Shown here: piece by piece, positions 1 to 9,400 of the stretch
Position numbering within the stretch: the first letter of the stretch is position 1
Layout of the letters: each line of letters opens with the position of its first letter
Source: an uncultured Bacteroidales bacterium
GTDB taxonomy: Bacteria; Bacteroidota; Bacteroidia; Bacteroidales; Muribaculaceae
Assembly: GCA_947173955.1 (NCBI GenBank)
Contig: CAMWHE010000006.1
Location: 1 to 64,000, forward strand
DNA length: 64,000 bases
Direction of reading: 5' to 3'
Notes under the pieces: generated by a model
Databases searched by the model: none
The model's input: the letters and a program-made list of their open reading frames with translations, nothing else
Told to the model about the DNA's origin: nothing
Translations under genes and position numbers: made by a program

Positions 1-1
1 G

Positions 2-86
2 CGGAGAGAGAGGGATTCGAACCCCCGGAGGTGTTACCCTCAACGGTTTTCAAGACCGCCGCAATCGACCACTCTGCCATCTCTCC
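2..86 (-). tRNA. tRNA-Ser (anticodon TGA)
   Basis: Read on the minus strand, a 7-bp acceptor stem GGAGAGA/TCTCTCC closes a cloverleaf with a class II long variable arm. The anticodon loop CTTGAAA gives anticodon TGA, and the T arm contains GGTTCGAATCC. The discriminator base is G at position 2. CCA may or may not be encoded, because the window edge falls there. The long variable arm and the anticodon both indicate serine (UCN codons). Confidence 0.95.
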
Positions 87-123
87 TTTTGTATATCGAC
101 AAGTTTGGTCGCGATTACGGGTG

Positions 124-155
124 CAAAGGTAGAGAGTCTTTTGAAACTATGCAAA
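124..155 (-). promoter_or_regulatory. Housekeeping promoter of tRNA-Ser
   Basis: On the minus strand a -33 TTTG (152-155) is followed by exactly 20 nt and a -7 element TACCTTTG (124-131). This matches the Bacteroidota consensus TTTG...TAnnTTTG. It lies about 38 nt before the tRNA 5' end. Confidence 0.85.
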
Positions 156-279
156 TATTTTTGTCTCTTTTTTTATTTCTGTGAGAATTTTGATTTATAT
201 GCAGACTCTCATACTACGAATACATATAGTTTTTTTATTTTTATGCAACTTTCAAGCTGAATCAGCTACATATAAGTGT

Positions 280-774
280 ATGAATAACGATGCGACACGA
301 CAACGGCTCTTTGATCAGATCCTGAATGAATATTCCGGAATGGTCGACCGTATATGCTATATGTACAGCAATAATTCGGAAGACCAGCGGAAGGATCTCT
401 ATCAGGAATGTATGCTTAACATCTGGCAGGGTCTACGAAACTTCCGCGGAGACGCCAAGCTGTCAACGTGGCTCTACCGTGCCTGCATCAATACGTGTGT
501 TACCTCGTTTCGCCGTCACAGCAAGCACAGCTCCACCCTACCCCTCGACCAGGCTATCACAATGACCGCCGACGAATCGTCACGACCGGATGACCTCAAA
601 GAGCTGTATCGTCTGATAGGAATGCTCGGAGATATCGACAAGGCGATAATCATGATGTGGCTTGACGAAAACAGTTATGACGAGATAAGCGAAGTGACAG
701 GCATGACACGCAATACTGTCGCATCGAGAATACGACGCATCAAAGAGCGTCTCGTAAAATTCAGCAATAGCTAA
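280..774 (+). CDS. ECF-family RNA polymerase sigma factor
   Basis: This is a 164-aa extracytoplasmic-function sigma factor. Region 2 spans roughly residues 10-75 and includes DLYQECMLNIWQGLRNF and the promoter-melting segment STWLYRACINTC. Region 4 is a C-terminal helix-turn-helix with SYDEISEVTGMTRNTVASR. The open frame extends upstream to a GTG at 181, but that extension is hydrophobic and unlike the family, so the ATG at 280 is preferred. The next gene, 12 bp downstream, encodes a membrane protein that may act as its partner or anti-sigma factor (inference). A TATTTTTG -7-like element at 156-163 could drive transcription, but no -33 element sits at the right distance. Confidence 0.85.
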   Translation: MNNDATRQRLFDQILNEYSGMVDRICYMYSNNSEDQRKDLYQECMLNIWQGLRNFRGDAKLSTWLYRACINTCVTSFRRHSKHSSTLPLDQAITMTADESSRPDDLKELYRLIGMLGDIDKAIIMMWLDENSYDEISEVTGMTRNTVASRIRRIKERLVKFSNS

Positions 775-786
775 TAATTTGGTTCT

Positions 787-1362
787 ATGGATATAGATTT
801 CGAACAATTAAAACGCCAATGGGCTGAACAATCGGCACGTATAGAGCGATTGGAGGCTCAGAACGAAAAACTGCGGCACAAGCTGTCATCATCATCAAAC
901 ATGACGCTGCGTGACAAGCTGATACGTGACTATAAGATATTTCTCTTTGTATCCATAATACTCGTACCGATCACATTCAGCACATTTCCTCTCTGCGACT
1001 TTCCATGGATGATGACGGTATCGTTCGCTCTGCTGTTCGCCCTTGAATCCATTGCGAACGGATATATTCTGAAGCTACTTAAGGACATAGATTTCACTTC
1101 ACAGACTACGCGTGAGGCTCTTACCCGGGTCATTCACCTGCAAAAGAGCAGAAGCCGCCTGCAGATAATTTTTATTACGCTGACGATACCGGTGCTGACC
1201 TATGGCTTTTATGTATTCGGGACTATTGACAAGGATATGATCTGGAGCGGACTTCTGGGAGGTATATTCGGAGGAATAATCGGAGCCATAAAAGACCGGC
1301 AGATCCGACAGATCATCCGTCGGATGAAAGCCGAACTTGAGGAGATGGATCGGGAAGAATAG
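787..1362 (+). CDS. Membrane protein with N-terminal coiled coil, possible ECF sigma partner
   Basis: This 191-aa protein belongs to no family I can name. Residues 1-37 are charged and heptad-like (QLKRQWAEQSARIERLEAQN), predicting a cytoplasmic coiled coil. Four hydrophobic segments follow at about 49-67, 75-95, 124-145 and 153-167, and the C-terminus is basic then acidic (RRMKAELEEMDREE). It lies 12 bp after the ECF sigma gene, in the usual place for an anti-sigma factor or a co-transcribed effector, but it has no recognisable zinc anti-sigma motif (HxxxCxxC). The anti-sigma role is inference from position only. Confidence 0.7.
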   Translation: MDIDFEQLKRQWAEQSARIERLEAQNEKLRHKLSSSSNMTLRDKLIRDYKIFLFVSIILVPITFSTFPLCDFPWMMTVSFALLFALESIANGYILKLLKDIDFTSQTTREALTRVIHLQKSRSRLQIIFITLTIPVLTYGFYVFGTIDKDMIWSGLLGGIFGGIIGAIKDRQIRQIIRRMKAELEEMDREE

Positions 1363-1390
1363 TCCTGATTTACTAACAAGATAATAGAAT

Positions 1391-1426
1391 GAGTGCCGAC
1401 AGAGACTATCCGTCGGCACTCTGAAT
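1391..1426. terminator. Bidirectional terminator between convergent genes
   Basis: The perfect 10-bp stem GAGTGCCGAC / GTCGGCACTC has an 11-nt loop and lies between the convergent membrane-protein gene and malQ. The flanks are AT-rich but lack a long uninterrupted T run. Confidence 0.6.
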
Positions 1427-1427
1427 T

Positions 1428-4082
1428 TTAGCGGCCGTTGTCGTCAATCAGGCCTTTGATTCTCTTGTTCAAGAGCGTTTCGTCATTGAGTTGCTCAAGA
1501 GTCAGATGCATTCGGTAGCGCCAGTAGTGACGTGAGTTGGCCGGAACATTGATCTGCTCTTCAAGCGGATTCTGGCGTCGAATTGTTCCGTCGATCGAGA
1601 GCCAGTCCTGGAGAGGCATAATGCACAACATCGCAGGCGAGGCGAGATGCTGGCTGACAATTTTCTCGCAGATCCACGGCTCTGCAAAATATGGAGCTTC
1701 GCCATGTTCATGTAGAACCTGATGATAATACGCTTCGGTTGTATTCCGGTCTTCCTCCCACCACTGGCGTATGCCGCCCATGTCATGGGTAGACGTAGTG
1801 CATACAGTGTGGTACGGATAATCGGCCGGATTGCCAAACCGGCAGTTGGGATCCTTGGGCATACGCTGGATATCGAGTGTCAGAATCTTCAGATCATTCA
1901 TCACAGCCGGCACACAGTGAGGTATCATACCCAGATCCTCCGCACAGGTCAGCATGCGCGTAGCATCAATCAGCGGAGGCAGTTTCCACATAGCCTTGTG
2001 ATACCAGAAATCGTCATGGCGGTGATAGTAGAAATCGTTGTACATCCGGTCGAAGCACCAGCGCTGATAATCATTGAGCGCCCGATACTGGAATGTAGAT
2101 GAAGCAGAGATACGCGGATGGTATTTGGATTTCTCATAAGGATCCTCGATAAACAGGACATCGTCAATCAGGCACATCAGCCCGTTGCATATACGGGTGT
2201 TCCGCTCGTCCTTAGGCAACTCGGCAAACAGGGCGGCAACCTTACGCTGGGTAGCGACTTCAGGCTTCAACTCATAGCGGCCATATCCGGTGTGATTCAG
2301 GTAGCGGCCTTTTACTTCATCGGTCAGATCTCCGAACACGTCGCCGAGCATCCAGTCCATGATATAGGGATGGGTGTACACGTCAACATCCATATGGAAA
2401 TCAAAGTCACGCATCATCTCAACAGGAGAGAGGGGCAATGCCGGATTGAATACTCCGAGCAATCCGTGTATCGCATCCATCGGGATCTGCCATATACGGA
2501 AAAATCCGAGTACATGGTCGATTCGGTAGGCATCGAAGTATTCAGACATCTTTCTGAAGCGGGCCTTCCACCATGCAAACCCGTCGCGGGCCATCTCTTC
2601 CCAGTTATAGGTCGGGAAGCCCCAGTTCTGTCCCAGCACGGAGAAGTCATCCGGCGGCGCACCGGCCTGACAGTCCAGATTGAAAAGTCGCGGTGAAATC
2701 CATGCATCGACGCTTGTGCGCGAGATGCCGATCGGAATATCGCCTTTTATAGCCACACCCTTGCTGTGTGCATACTCCCTGACATGACGGAGCTGTCGGT
2801 CAAGATTATACTGTTGATAGCATACAAAGTCAATCTCTTTCTTATTATCTTTGATAAAACGCTCCACGCGTGTCTGATCATACACGGCATAGACATCCCA
2901 GTTGGAGAAATCCGGTGTGCGATATTTATCTCTTAGCACGCAGAAAGCCGCATAAGGCAAGAGCCAGTCGGAATTGGCCGACATAAAATCAGCAAAATCT
3001 TTGCTCTTAATCACTTTAGCACCTTCCTGCTCAAAGATTTCACGGGTGTAGGCTGTTTTCAGATTATTGACCGCCTCATAGTCAACCTCCTTAAGCGCGT
3101 TCAGTTCCTTACGCTTTTCTTCGTAATATGCCATCCGCGACTTATCGGCAAGCAGACCGAGCGCCTCAAGGCGGAGATACATCGGATGGAGGGCGAAAGT
3201 CGAATTGGCATTGTAGGGATACGAGTCGGTCCAGGTGTGGGTCATTGTCGTATCGTTGATGGGCAGAATCTGGATAAAGCGCTGATCGGTGAGGACAGCC
3301 CAGTCGACCATCTTTTTCAGGTCGTAAAAATCGCCGACGCCAAAGTCATCTTCACTTCTGAGTGAGAATACAGGAATTGCCACACCGGCACCGCGCCACC
3401 TCCGGGTGTCATCTTCATACGGACGAATATTGATCCTGACAGCCGCGCGACGGTCGACACTGCCCAGATCAAGCACCCGGTTGTGTCCGCTTTCCCATGC
3501 GACTACCTTCCGGCTATCTTTCTCGACCTTGACCAATTTGTACTCAACCCGCTCCGGCAGACGACTGAACGGAATATTAACGGTCCAGACCGGGAAACAG
3601 GCATCATTCATCGCCTGCGCTTTCTGCGGATCCCAACCGCCGAGTTCAGGACAATCACCGCATACAACCAGTTCACACTCTGAATCAATCTTCGGAGCCT
3701 CGACAGAAAGCATCAGATAGCGTGCGCGCAGAGACAGGCGTTGAGAGTGGCCGGATCTGCGATTTATACATTCGGTAAAAGCCTGCGAGAAAAATGGCTT
3801 GTCATAAGGGACATCCTGCCATCTGTCGTACACCTCATATTCTGATGCCGACTTACCGGCCACAAATGTGTGGGGACTCCCCCACTCGCTCCTTACTATG
3901 CGTTCTCCGCGCTTTACCTCATAAGTATATTCAAGCGTATTCGCTTCAGTCTCGACTGTCAGCACCCATTTTGAGGTGCCGGTCAGCATCATTTCCCGGC
4001 AGTCGGCGTCAGGTGCAAGGAGTCGCAGATACAGACTCTCACCCCACTGTGTGCGATAATCAATTGCAAAATGTATAGTCAT
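1428..4082 (-). CDS. malQ: 4-alpha-glucanotransferase with tandem CBM20 domains (GH77)
   Basis: MalQ (amylomaltase, disproportionating enzyme) transfers alpha-1,4-glucan segments between malto-oligosaccharides during starch or glycogen metabolism. From ATG 4082 the product is 884 aa, far longer than the roughly 500-700 aa of single-domain MalQ. Residues about 1-95 and 115-215 look like two starch-binding CBM20 domains (for example LVVCGDCPELGGWDPQKA), followed by the GH77 barrel. Catalytic residues are visible: nucleophile Asp near 522 in YRIDHVLGFFR, acid/base Glu near 715 in CAEDLGMIP, and Asp near 767 in TSTHDMGG. The architecture resembles plant DPE2 and is typical of Bacteroidota. A TTG two codons upstream is in frame, but ATG is preferred. 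No signal peptide is present, so it should be cytoplasmic. Confidence 0.95.
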   Translation of the reverse strand: MTIHFAIDYRTQWGESLYLRLLAPDADCREMMLTGTSKWVLTVETEANTLEYTYEVKRGERIVRSEWGSPHTFVAGKSASEYEVYDRWQDVPYDKPFFSQAFTECINRRSGHSQRLSLRARYLMLSVEAPKIDSECELVVCGDCPELGGWDPQKAQAMNDACFPVWTVNIPFSRLPERVEYKLVKVEKDSRKVVAWESGHNRVLDLGSVDRRAAVRINIRPYEDDTRRWRGAGVAIPVFSLRSEDDFGVGDFYDLKKMVDWAVLTDQRFIQILPINDTTMTHTWTDSYPYNANSTFALHPMYLRLEALGLLADKSRMAYYEEKRKELNALKEVDYEAVNNLKTAYTREIFEQEGAKVIKSKDFADFMSANSDWLLPYAAFCVLRDKYRTPDFSNWDVYAVYDQTRVERFIKDNKKEIDFVCYQQYNLDRQLRHVREYAHSKGVAIKGDIPIGISRTSVDAWISPRLFNLDCQAGAPPDDFSVLGQNWGFPTYNWEEMARDGFAWWKARFRKMSEYFDAYRIDHVLGFFRIWQIPMDAIHGLLGVFNPALPLSPVEMMRDFDFHMDVDVYTHPYIMDWMLGDVFGDLTDEVKGRYLNHTGYGRYELKPEVATQRKVAALFAELPKDERNTRICNGLMCLIDDVLFIEDPYEKSKYHPRISASSTFQYRALNDYQRWCFDRMYNDFYYHRHDDFWYHKAMWKLPPLIDATRMLTCAEDLGMIPHCVPAVMNDLKILTLDIQRMPKDPNCRFGNPADYPYHTVCTTSTHDMGGIRQWWEEDRNTTEAYYHQVLHEHGEAPYFAEPWICEKIVSQHLASPAMLCIMPLQDWLSIDGTIRRQNPLEEQINVPANSRHYWRYRMHLTLEQLNDETLLNKRIKGLIDDNGR

Positions 4083-4114
4083 AACCAATCATATTTATAG
4101 TCAGAACAAACGGA

Positions 4115-6643
4115 TTATCCACACTTTGAAGTGCCGCACGAAGTGCATATCAGGCATCCCTCCTGATAAATAAGTGTCTCCTGGCCGCAATTAGGACAGC
4201 ACTGTCCGGAAGCCTTCGTTCCGTTGGGGAGATATTTCTTGAGGGCACGTTCGACACCCATTTTCCATGTATTGATCGACTGACTGTCGAGTTCAAGACC
4301 TCCTACAAGTTTGAGAACCTGATCAATAGGCATCTGATAACGGAGCACCCCGGAGATGAGCTTGGCATAATTCCAGTATTCGGGGTTGAACTTGTCGCTC
4401 AGACCTTCGATCGTAGTCTTGTAACCGCGTTTGTTGACGAACTGGAAGTCATAACGCTTGTTGCCTTCGGCATCCACAGCCTTGATAATCTTGCCGTGAG
4501 TTACTGACTTGGGACAGAATATACCATCCTCATCATCTGCAAGACCTGTGAAAATCTCATAGGGTTTCCCATCAACGAGACCGACAAAAGCGATCCACTT
4601 TTCCTTGTTGTTCTGGAAGCGAACGACGTCAGCCTCCAGCTCAATAGGACGCTTGCCGATATGGATTGGCTCCGGAGCAGTAGCCGAAGGCTTCTTCTCA
4701 AGCGCGACAAGCACACCGGAGCGGGAACCGTCGCGATATACTGTACATCCTTTGCATCCCGATTTCCATGCCTCGACATAGAGACGGTTGACAAGCTCCT
4801 CGGAAACATCGGCCGGCAGATTGATCGTAACTGAAATCGAGTGATCCACCCATTTCTGTACACGGCCCTGCATCTTGACTTTCTCTATCCAGTCAACGTC
4901 ATTGCTCGTAGCCCCTGCATATGGCGAACGGGCTACAAGTTCGTTAAGTTCTTCCTGTGTGTAGTCATCCTTCACCTCGATTCCGTTGATATTCATCCAG
5001 TCAATAAATTTCGGGTGGTAGACGATATATTCCTCAAATGAGTCACCATTCTCGTCGGTAAAGTCGACTCGCACAGAGGTGTCATTGGGATTGACCTTAC
5101 GGCGGCGCTTATAGACCGGAAGGAATACGGGTTCGATTCCCGAGGTCGTCCGGGTCATGAGGCTGGTAGTACCTGTGGGAGCAATTGTAAGACAGGCTAT
5201 GTTGCGACGGCCATATTTGGTCATAAGGTCATACAGCTCCGGATCTTCTGCTTTCAGACGATTGATATACGGGTTGCTTTTTTCGCGTTCAGCGTCATAG
5301 ATTTCAAAAGCGCCGCGTTCTTTCGCCATCTCGACCGACGAGTGGTATGCAGCAAGAGCCAATGCCTTATGAACGCGCTCAGAAAAATCGGTAGCTTCCT
5401 TAGTACCATACTTCAGACCGAGAGCGGCAAGCATATCGCCTTCGGCTGTCGTTCCGACACCGGTACGGCGACCTTTAAGAGTCTTTGCCTTAATTTTAAG
5501 CCAGAGATTGCGCTCAGTGCTCTTCACTTCTTCTGTCTCGGGATCGGAATCAATCTTTTCAAGGATTTTGTCAATCTTCTCCATCTCAAGATCGATGATG
5601 TCGTCCATGATGCGCTGAGCCTTGGCTACATGCTTGCGGAAGAGATCAAAATCAAATTCGGCCTGAGGTGTAAACGGATTCTTTACATAAGAATATAAGT
5701 TGATAGCCAGCAGTCGGCAGCTGTCATAGGGACACAGAGGAATCTCGCCGCACGGGTTGGTGGAAATTGTGCGGAAACCCAGATCAGCGTAACAGTCGGG
5801 AACTGCTTCTCGGGTAATAGTATCCCAGAACAACACTCCGGGCTCAGCCGACTTCCATGCATTATGTATGATCTTGTTCCACAGAGCAGCTGCATCAATC
5901 TCCTGTGTGATAGACGGCTCGGAGGAATCCACAGGGAACTGCTGAACGTACGGAATACCCTCTGTTGCTGCTTTCATGAAGTCGTCGTCGATTCTTACAG
6001 ACACATTCGCACCGGTAATCTTTCCCTCAGTAAGCTTGGCGTCAATAAACTTCTCGGCATCCGGATGCTTGATGCTGACAGTCAGCATCAGTGCGCCACG
6101 GCGACCGTCCTGAGCCACTTCGCGGGTTGAATTCGAGTATCTTTCCATGAACGGCACGAGGCCGGTCGAAGTCAGAGCCGAGTTCTTCACCGGTGTACCC
6201 TTGGGACGGATGTGTGACAGGTCATGGCCTACGCCTCCGCGGCGTTTCATCAGCTGTACCTGCTCTTCGTCAATACGGATAACGCCTCCGTAGGAGTCAG
6301 GCGTACCGTCCAGACCGATAACAAAGCAGTTGCTCAGCGATCCTACCTGATAGTCATTACCGATACCCGACATGGGGCTTCCCTGAGGGACTATGTAGCG
6401 GAAATCCTTAAGATAAGAAAAGATTTCCTCATGCGACATTGGATTAGGATACTTCGACTCGATACGTGCGATCTCGGTTGCAATACGATGATGCATATCG
6501 TCAGGAGTCAACTCAAAAAAGTTACCGTAAGAATCCTTCAGGGCATATTTACTTGCCCAGACACGAGCAGCCAGACCGTCTCCGCCAAAATACTTAAGCG
6601 TGGCGTCATAGACCGTATCGTAGTCATATTTTTCTTTTTCCAC
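4115..6643 (-). CDS. nrdJ: Adenosylcobalamin-dependent ribonucleotide reductase (class II)
   Basis: Class II RNR reduces ribonucleotides to deoxyribonucleotides using adenosylcobalamin as radical source and needs no oxygen. The 842-aa product has the radical-site NPCGE with Cys298 flanked by Asn296 and Glu300. The predicted reductive pair is Cys106 (in GSLSNCFV) and Cys309, with APTGTTS further on. The C-terminus carries a zinc-ribbon-like cysteine cluster with CCPNC, CTSCG and a final SKCG, the expected swinging-arm disulfide region. Translation starts at GTG 6643. It sits 26 nt before malQ on the same strand, so co-transcription is possible. I saw no cobalamin riboswitch or NrdR-box pair in the 268 nt upstream. 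Confidence 0.95.
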   Translation of the reverse strand: MEKEKYDYDTVYDATLKYFGGDGLAARVWASKYALKDSYGNFFELTPDDMHHRIATEIARIESKYPNPMSHEEIFSYLKDFRYIVPQGSPMSGIGNDYQVGSLSNCFVIGLDGTPDSYGGVIRIDEEQVQLMKRRGGVGHDLSHIRPKGTPVKNSALTSTGLVPFMERYSNSTREVAQDGRRGALMLTVSIKHPDAEKFIDAKLTEGKITGANVSVRIDDDFMKAATEGIPYVQQFPVDSSEPSITQEIDAAALWNKIIHNAWKSAEPGVLFWDTITREAVPDCYADLGFRTISTNPCGEIPLCPYDSCRLLAINLYSYVKNPFTPQAEFDFDLFRKHVAKAQRIMDDIIDLEMEKIDKILEKIDSDPETEEVKSTERNLWLKIKAKTLKGRRTGVGTTAEGDMLAALGLKYGTKEATDFSERVHKALALAAYHSSVEMAKERGAFEIYDAEREKSNPYINRLKAEDPELYDLMTKYGRRNIACLTIAPTGTTSLMTRTTSGIEPVFLPVYKRRRKVNPNDTSVRVDFTDENGDSFEEYIVYHPKFIDWMNINGIEVKDDYTQEELNELVARSPYAGATSNDVDWIEKVKMQGRVQKWVDHSISVTINLPADVSEELVNRLYVEAWKSGCKGCTVYRDGSRSGVLVALEKKPSATAPEPIHIGKRPIELEADVVRFQNNKEKWIAFVGLVDGKPYEIFTGLADDEDGIFCPKSVTHGKIIKAVDAEGNKRYDFQFVNKRGYKTTIEGLSDKFNPEYWNYAKLISGVLRYQMPIDQVLKLVGGLELDSQSINTWKMGVERALKKYLPNGTKASGQCCPNCGQETLIYQEGCLICTSCGTSKCG

Positions 6644-6911
6644 TGTGATAATATGTTATTGGTTTTTAATAAGCGATAAATGCGATTGCAAAGATTAAAA
6701 AAATATCCCGGTAACACAAAAATGTTTTTCGTTTATATAGTGTTTTTAGGCAAAGTTTCCCATTTTAAAACATTATCATGTTGACTGAAAGCAAGATAAA
6801 GTTATCAACATTTTATCAATGTTTTCCATTTAAATAACTTTAGACAATTCAAATTTGTCACACTCATAATATTTCTGTAAATTCGCTTCACTAATATAAC
6901 ATTTCTGACAG

Positions 6912-7661
6912 ATGAAAAATGAAAGTTACTGGACTGACCGGCGTACAATCAGGCGCTATTCAGATCGCCCGGTAAGCGATGCACTTTTAAAAGATATGTT
7001 GCAAAAAGCCGCTCATGCGCCCACAACCGGCAATATGCAGCTTTACAGCGTCATTATTTCCAGAACTGCCGAGGAAAAACACGCTCTCGCGGCAGCCCAC
7101 TTCAACCAGCCGCAGGTAGAAGGCTGTTCCGCAGTCCTGACTTTTTGCGCCGACCTCAACCGAATGACCCGATGGTGCCAGGTCAGGAAAGCCGATCCGG
7201 GATTTGACAATCTGCAGTCGCTTATTGCCGCTATACTCGACACGTCGCTGATTGCCCAGCAATTCAACACCATCGCCGAGCAAAACGGACTTGGGGTATG
7301 TATGCTGGGGACCACGACTTACAATGCGCCCCAGATTGCAAAAGCACTCGGTTTACCCTCTCTGGTAGTTCCTGTAATAACCCTTACTGTGGGTTATCCG
7401 GCTGAAAGTCCGGAGGATTGCGGACGCCTGCCGGTGGAAGCATTTATCCACAACGGCCGCTACAACGATTATACACCCGAATCGATTGACAAGCTTTACA
7501 GCGAAAAAGAGGCACGCGAGGACTCAAAACGTTTTGTTGAAGAAAACGATAAAGAGACATTGGCTCAGGTATTTGCCGACGTGCGCTATCCAAGAAGCAA
7601 CAATGAACACTTCTCGACAACATTCATCGAGTATCTGAACTCCATCGGAATAAAGATCTGA
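6912..7661 (+). CDS. NfsA/FRP-type nitroreductase family flavoprotein
   Basis: This 249-aa FMN-dependent oxidoreductase probably uses NAD(P)H to reduce nitro-aromatics, quinones or flavins; the real substrate cannot be read from sequence. The N-terminus has the family FMN-binding signature RRTIRRYSDRPV (about 10-21) and APTTGNMQLYS (about 36-46). The central GLGVCMLGTTTYN and the PVITLTVGYPAE segment match the NfsA-like clade. There is no signal peptide. It stands alone, divergent from nrdJ and convergent with dnaA, whose stop codon lies only 17 bp away. Confidence 0.88.
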   Translation: MKNESYWTDRRTIRRYSDRPVSDALLKDMLQKAAHAPTTGNMQLYSVIISRTAEEKHALAAAHFNQPQVEGCSAVLTFCADLNRMTRWCQVRKADPGFDNLQSLIAAILDTSLIAQQFNTIAEQNGLGVCMLGTTTYNAPQIAKALGLPSLVVPVITLTVGYPAESPEDCGRLPVEAFIHNGRYNDYTPESIDKLYSEKEAREDSKRFVEENDKETLAQVFADVRYPRSNNEHFSTTFIEYLNSIGIKI

Positions 7662-7678
7662 ATGAGTATGAGGCGGCC

Positions 7679-9067
7679 TTATTTCAACAAGGCTGCCTCA
7701 ATCTTGCTTACATCATCCTGAAGCTGCTTCTCCAGAGGAAGACGCTCCTCGATGTTCTTGCAGGCATACAGCACTGTCGCATGGGTGCGTGACAGGCGTG
7801 TACCGATAGCCGTCAGCGGCATCTTCGCGTGCTTTTTAGCCATATACATCACCATCTGGCGCGCATCTGAAATCTCGCGCTTGCGTGTCTTGGAAAAAAT
7901 ATCGTCAGGCTCGATATTATAGTAGGAGCTGACGCTCTCGGTGATCATCTCAAAATTCAGCTGCTTACGCGATACTTTGACCGCATTGCTAAGCACACTA
8001 CGCGCCAGTTCAACGGTTATGTCCTTTGAAAGCACTGTGGCATGCGCGAGGAGAGAGACGATAATGCCTTCAAGCTCACGGATGCTGCTCGTCACATTCT
8101 CCGCTATAAAGGTAAGCACATCCCGGCTTATATCCAGACCCTCGATCTCAGCCTTGAGCTGAAGCACTTCTTTGCGCAACTCAAGATCAGGACGCTCAAG
8201 CTCCACAGTCATGCCCCACTTGAATCGGGTCAGCAAGCGTTCGGGCATACCCTTAAGCTGCGAAGGACGGCAGTCGCTCGTCAGGATTATCCGCTTGTTG
8301 TTGAGGTGGAGATGATTGAATATATGGAAGAATGCCACCTGCGTCTTCTCCTTATCAATCAGATCCTGAATATCATCTATTATCAGGACATCAATTGACT
8401 GGAAGAACGCAATGAAATCATTGATCTTACCATTTCGGCTGGCCACCGTAAACTGACTCTCAAACAAGCGGGCATTCGTGTAAAGCACGCGAGCCTGAGG
8501 CTGACGCTCCTTGATTCTGACCCCAATGGCATGAACAAGGTGAGTCTTGCCAACTCCGGACGGACCGAAAACAAACAGCGGATTGAACGTCGTGCTCGAC
8601 GGATCATTGGCAATTGTCTCGCCTATCGATCGAGCCAGACGGTTGCTGATACTGCCGCAATAGTTTTCAAATGTATATCTCGGGTTAAGTTGAGAATCAA
8701 AAAGGGTATTTACAGGAGCCTGGAACGGATTTGCCTTTACCGGCTCATCTTTGATAGCATAGCTCTTTTTATCCGACTTAAGGTTGATCTTTGTTTCCGG
8801 CTCATTCTTGACCTGCTCATACTGATAGAACAGCTCTATGCCGGCTCCAAAGACCCTTCTAAGCACCTTTACTATCAAAGGAAGATACTTCTCTTCAAGG
8901 TGCTCGACAAAGTAGGATGAAGGAACTGCTACGGTCAGTCTGCCATCTTCAAAACTCACTGCCGTGACAGGTTTGAACCAAGACTCGAATTGCTCGGTAC
9001 TGACATTGTCACGGAAGATTGTCAGACACTCTTCCCACTTGGCAATATGTAACTGATCGGATGACAT
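7679..9067 (-). CDS. dnaA: Chromosomal replication initiator protein DnaA
   Basis: DnaA binds DnaA boxes at the origin and, as an ATP-bound oligomer, opens the duplex. The 462-aa product has domain I (about 1-85, WEECLTIFRDNVSTEQFESWFKPV), a short linker, then the AAA+ domain with Walker A GPSGVGKT (168-175) and Walker B DVLIIDDIQDL (about 226-236). The C-terminal DNA-binding domain contains the signature SRTHATVLYACKNIEERL. Length is normal for the family. The 333 nt upstream are AT-rich and include a DnaA-box-like TTATTAACA at 9273-9281, compatible with autoregulation. dnaN is not adjacent, which is common in Bacteroidota. Confidence 0.97.
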   Translation of the reverse strand: MSSDQLHIAKWEECLTIFRDNVSTEQFESWFKPVTAVSFEDGRLTVAVPSSYFVEHLEEKYLPLIVKVLRRVFGAGIELFYQYEQVKNEPETKINLKSDKKSYAIKDEPVKANPFQAPVNTLFDSQLNPRYTFENYCGSISNRLARSIGETIANDPSSTTFNPLFVFGPSGVGKTHLVHAIGVRIKERQPQARVLYTNARLFESQFTVASRNGKINDFIAFFQSIDVLIIDDIQDLIDKEKTQVAFFHIFNHLHLNNKRIILTSDCRPSQLKGMPERLLTRFKWGMTVELERPDLELRKEVLQLKAEIEGLDISRDVLTFIAENVTSSIRELEGIIVSLLAHATVLSKDITVELARSVLSNAVKVSRKQLNFEMITESVSSYYNIEPDDIFSKTRKREISDARQMVMYMAKKHAKMPLTAIGTRLSRTHATVLYACKNIEERLPLEKQLQDDVSKIEAALLK

Positions 9068-9400
9068 AGATTGATTTTTCGTACTACAAAATTCAAAATA
9101 AAAAACTTCAAAAACAATAGCTTTTTTATTTGGATTTTATATAATCAATACAACTACCCTGATGTTCAACTAATTATTGAGATTCAAACGAATTAATTAA
9201 ACTTTCACTCGAATCACCAAACCCTAATACATTTAAAACAATCACATTACACTTAAGCGGTCATCGGAAAAGTTATTAACATTAGAGCTCTGTTTAACCT
9301 TCGAAACCTACTGACAATGTGGAGTTACATAATATTTCTCGACCAGTCGAAATTTAGACTCAGTCTAACATTATCACAACAATAGCTACGAATTAAATCC
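9068..9400. other. AT-rich gene-free region upstream of dnaA
   Basis: These 333 nt lie between the dnaA start and the mlaD stop, both on the minus strand. They hold no credible ORF. Visible elements are a DnaA-box-like TTATTAACA (9273-9281) inside a 15-nt block that nearly matches one at 6798-6812, and a short palindrome TTAGACT-c-AGTCTAA (9354-9368). The region probably contains the dnaA promoter and control sites. Whether it is part of oriC cannot be decided here. Confidence 0.5.

Noticed and set aside
4104-4114. TTATCCACA next to nrdJ as a DnaA box
   Set aside because: It coincides with the final codons and stop of nrdJ (TGT GGA TAA), so it needs no regulatory explanation.
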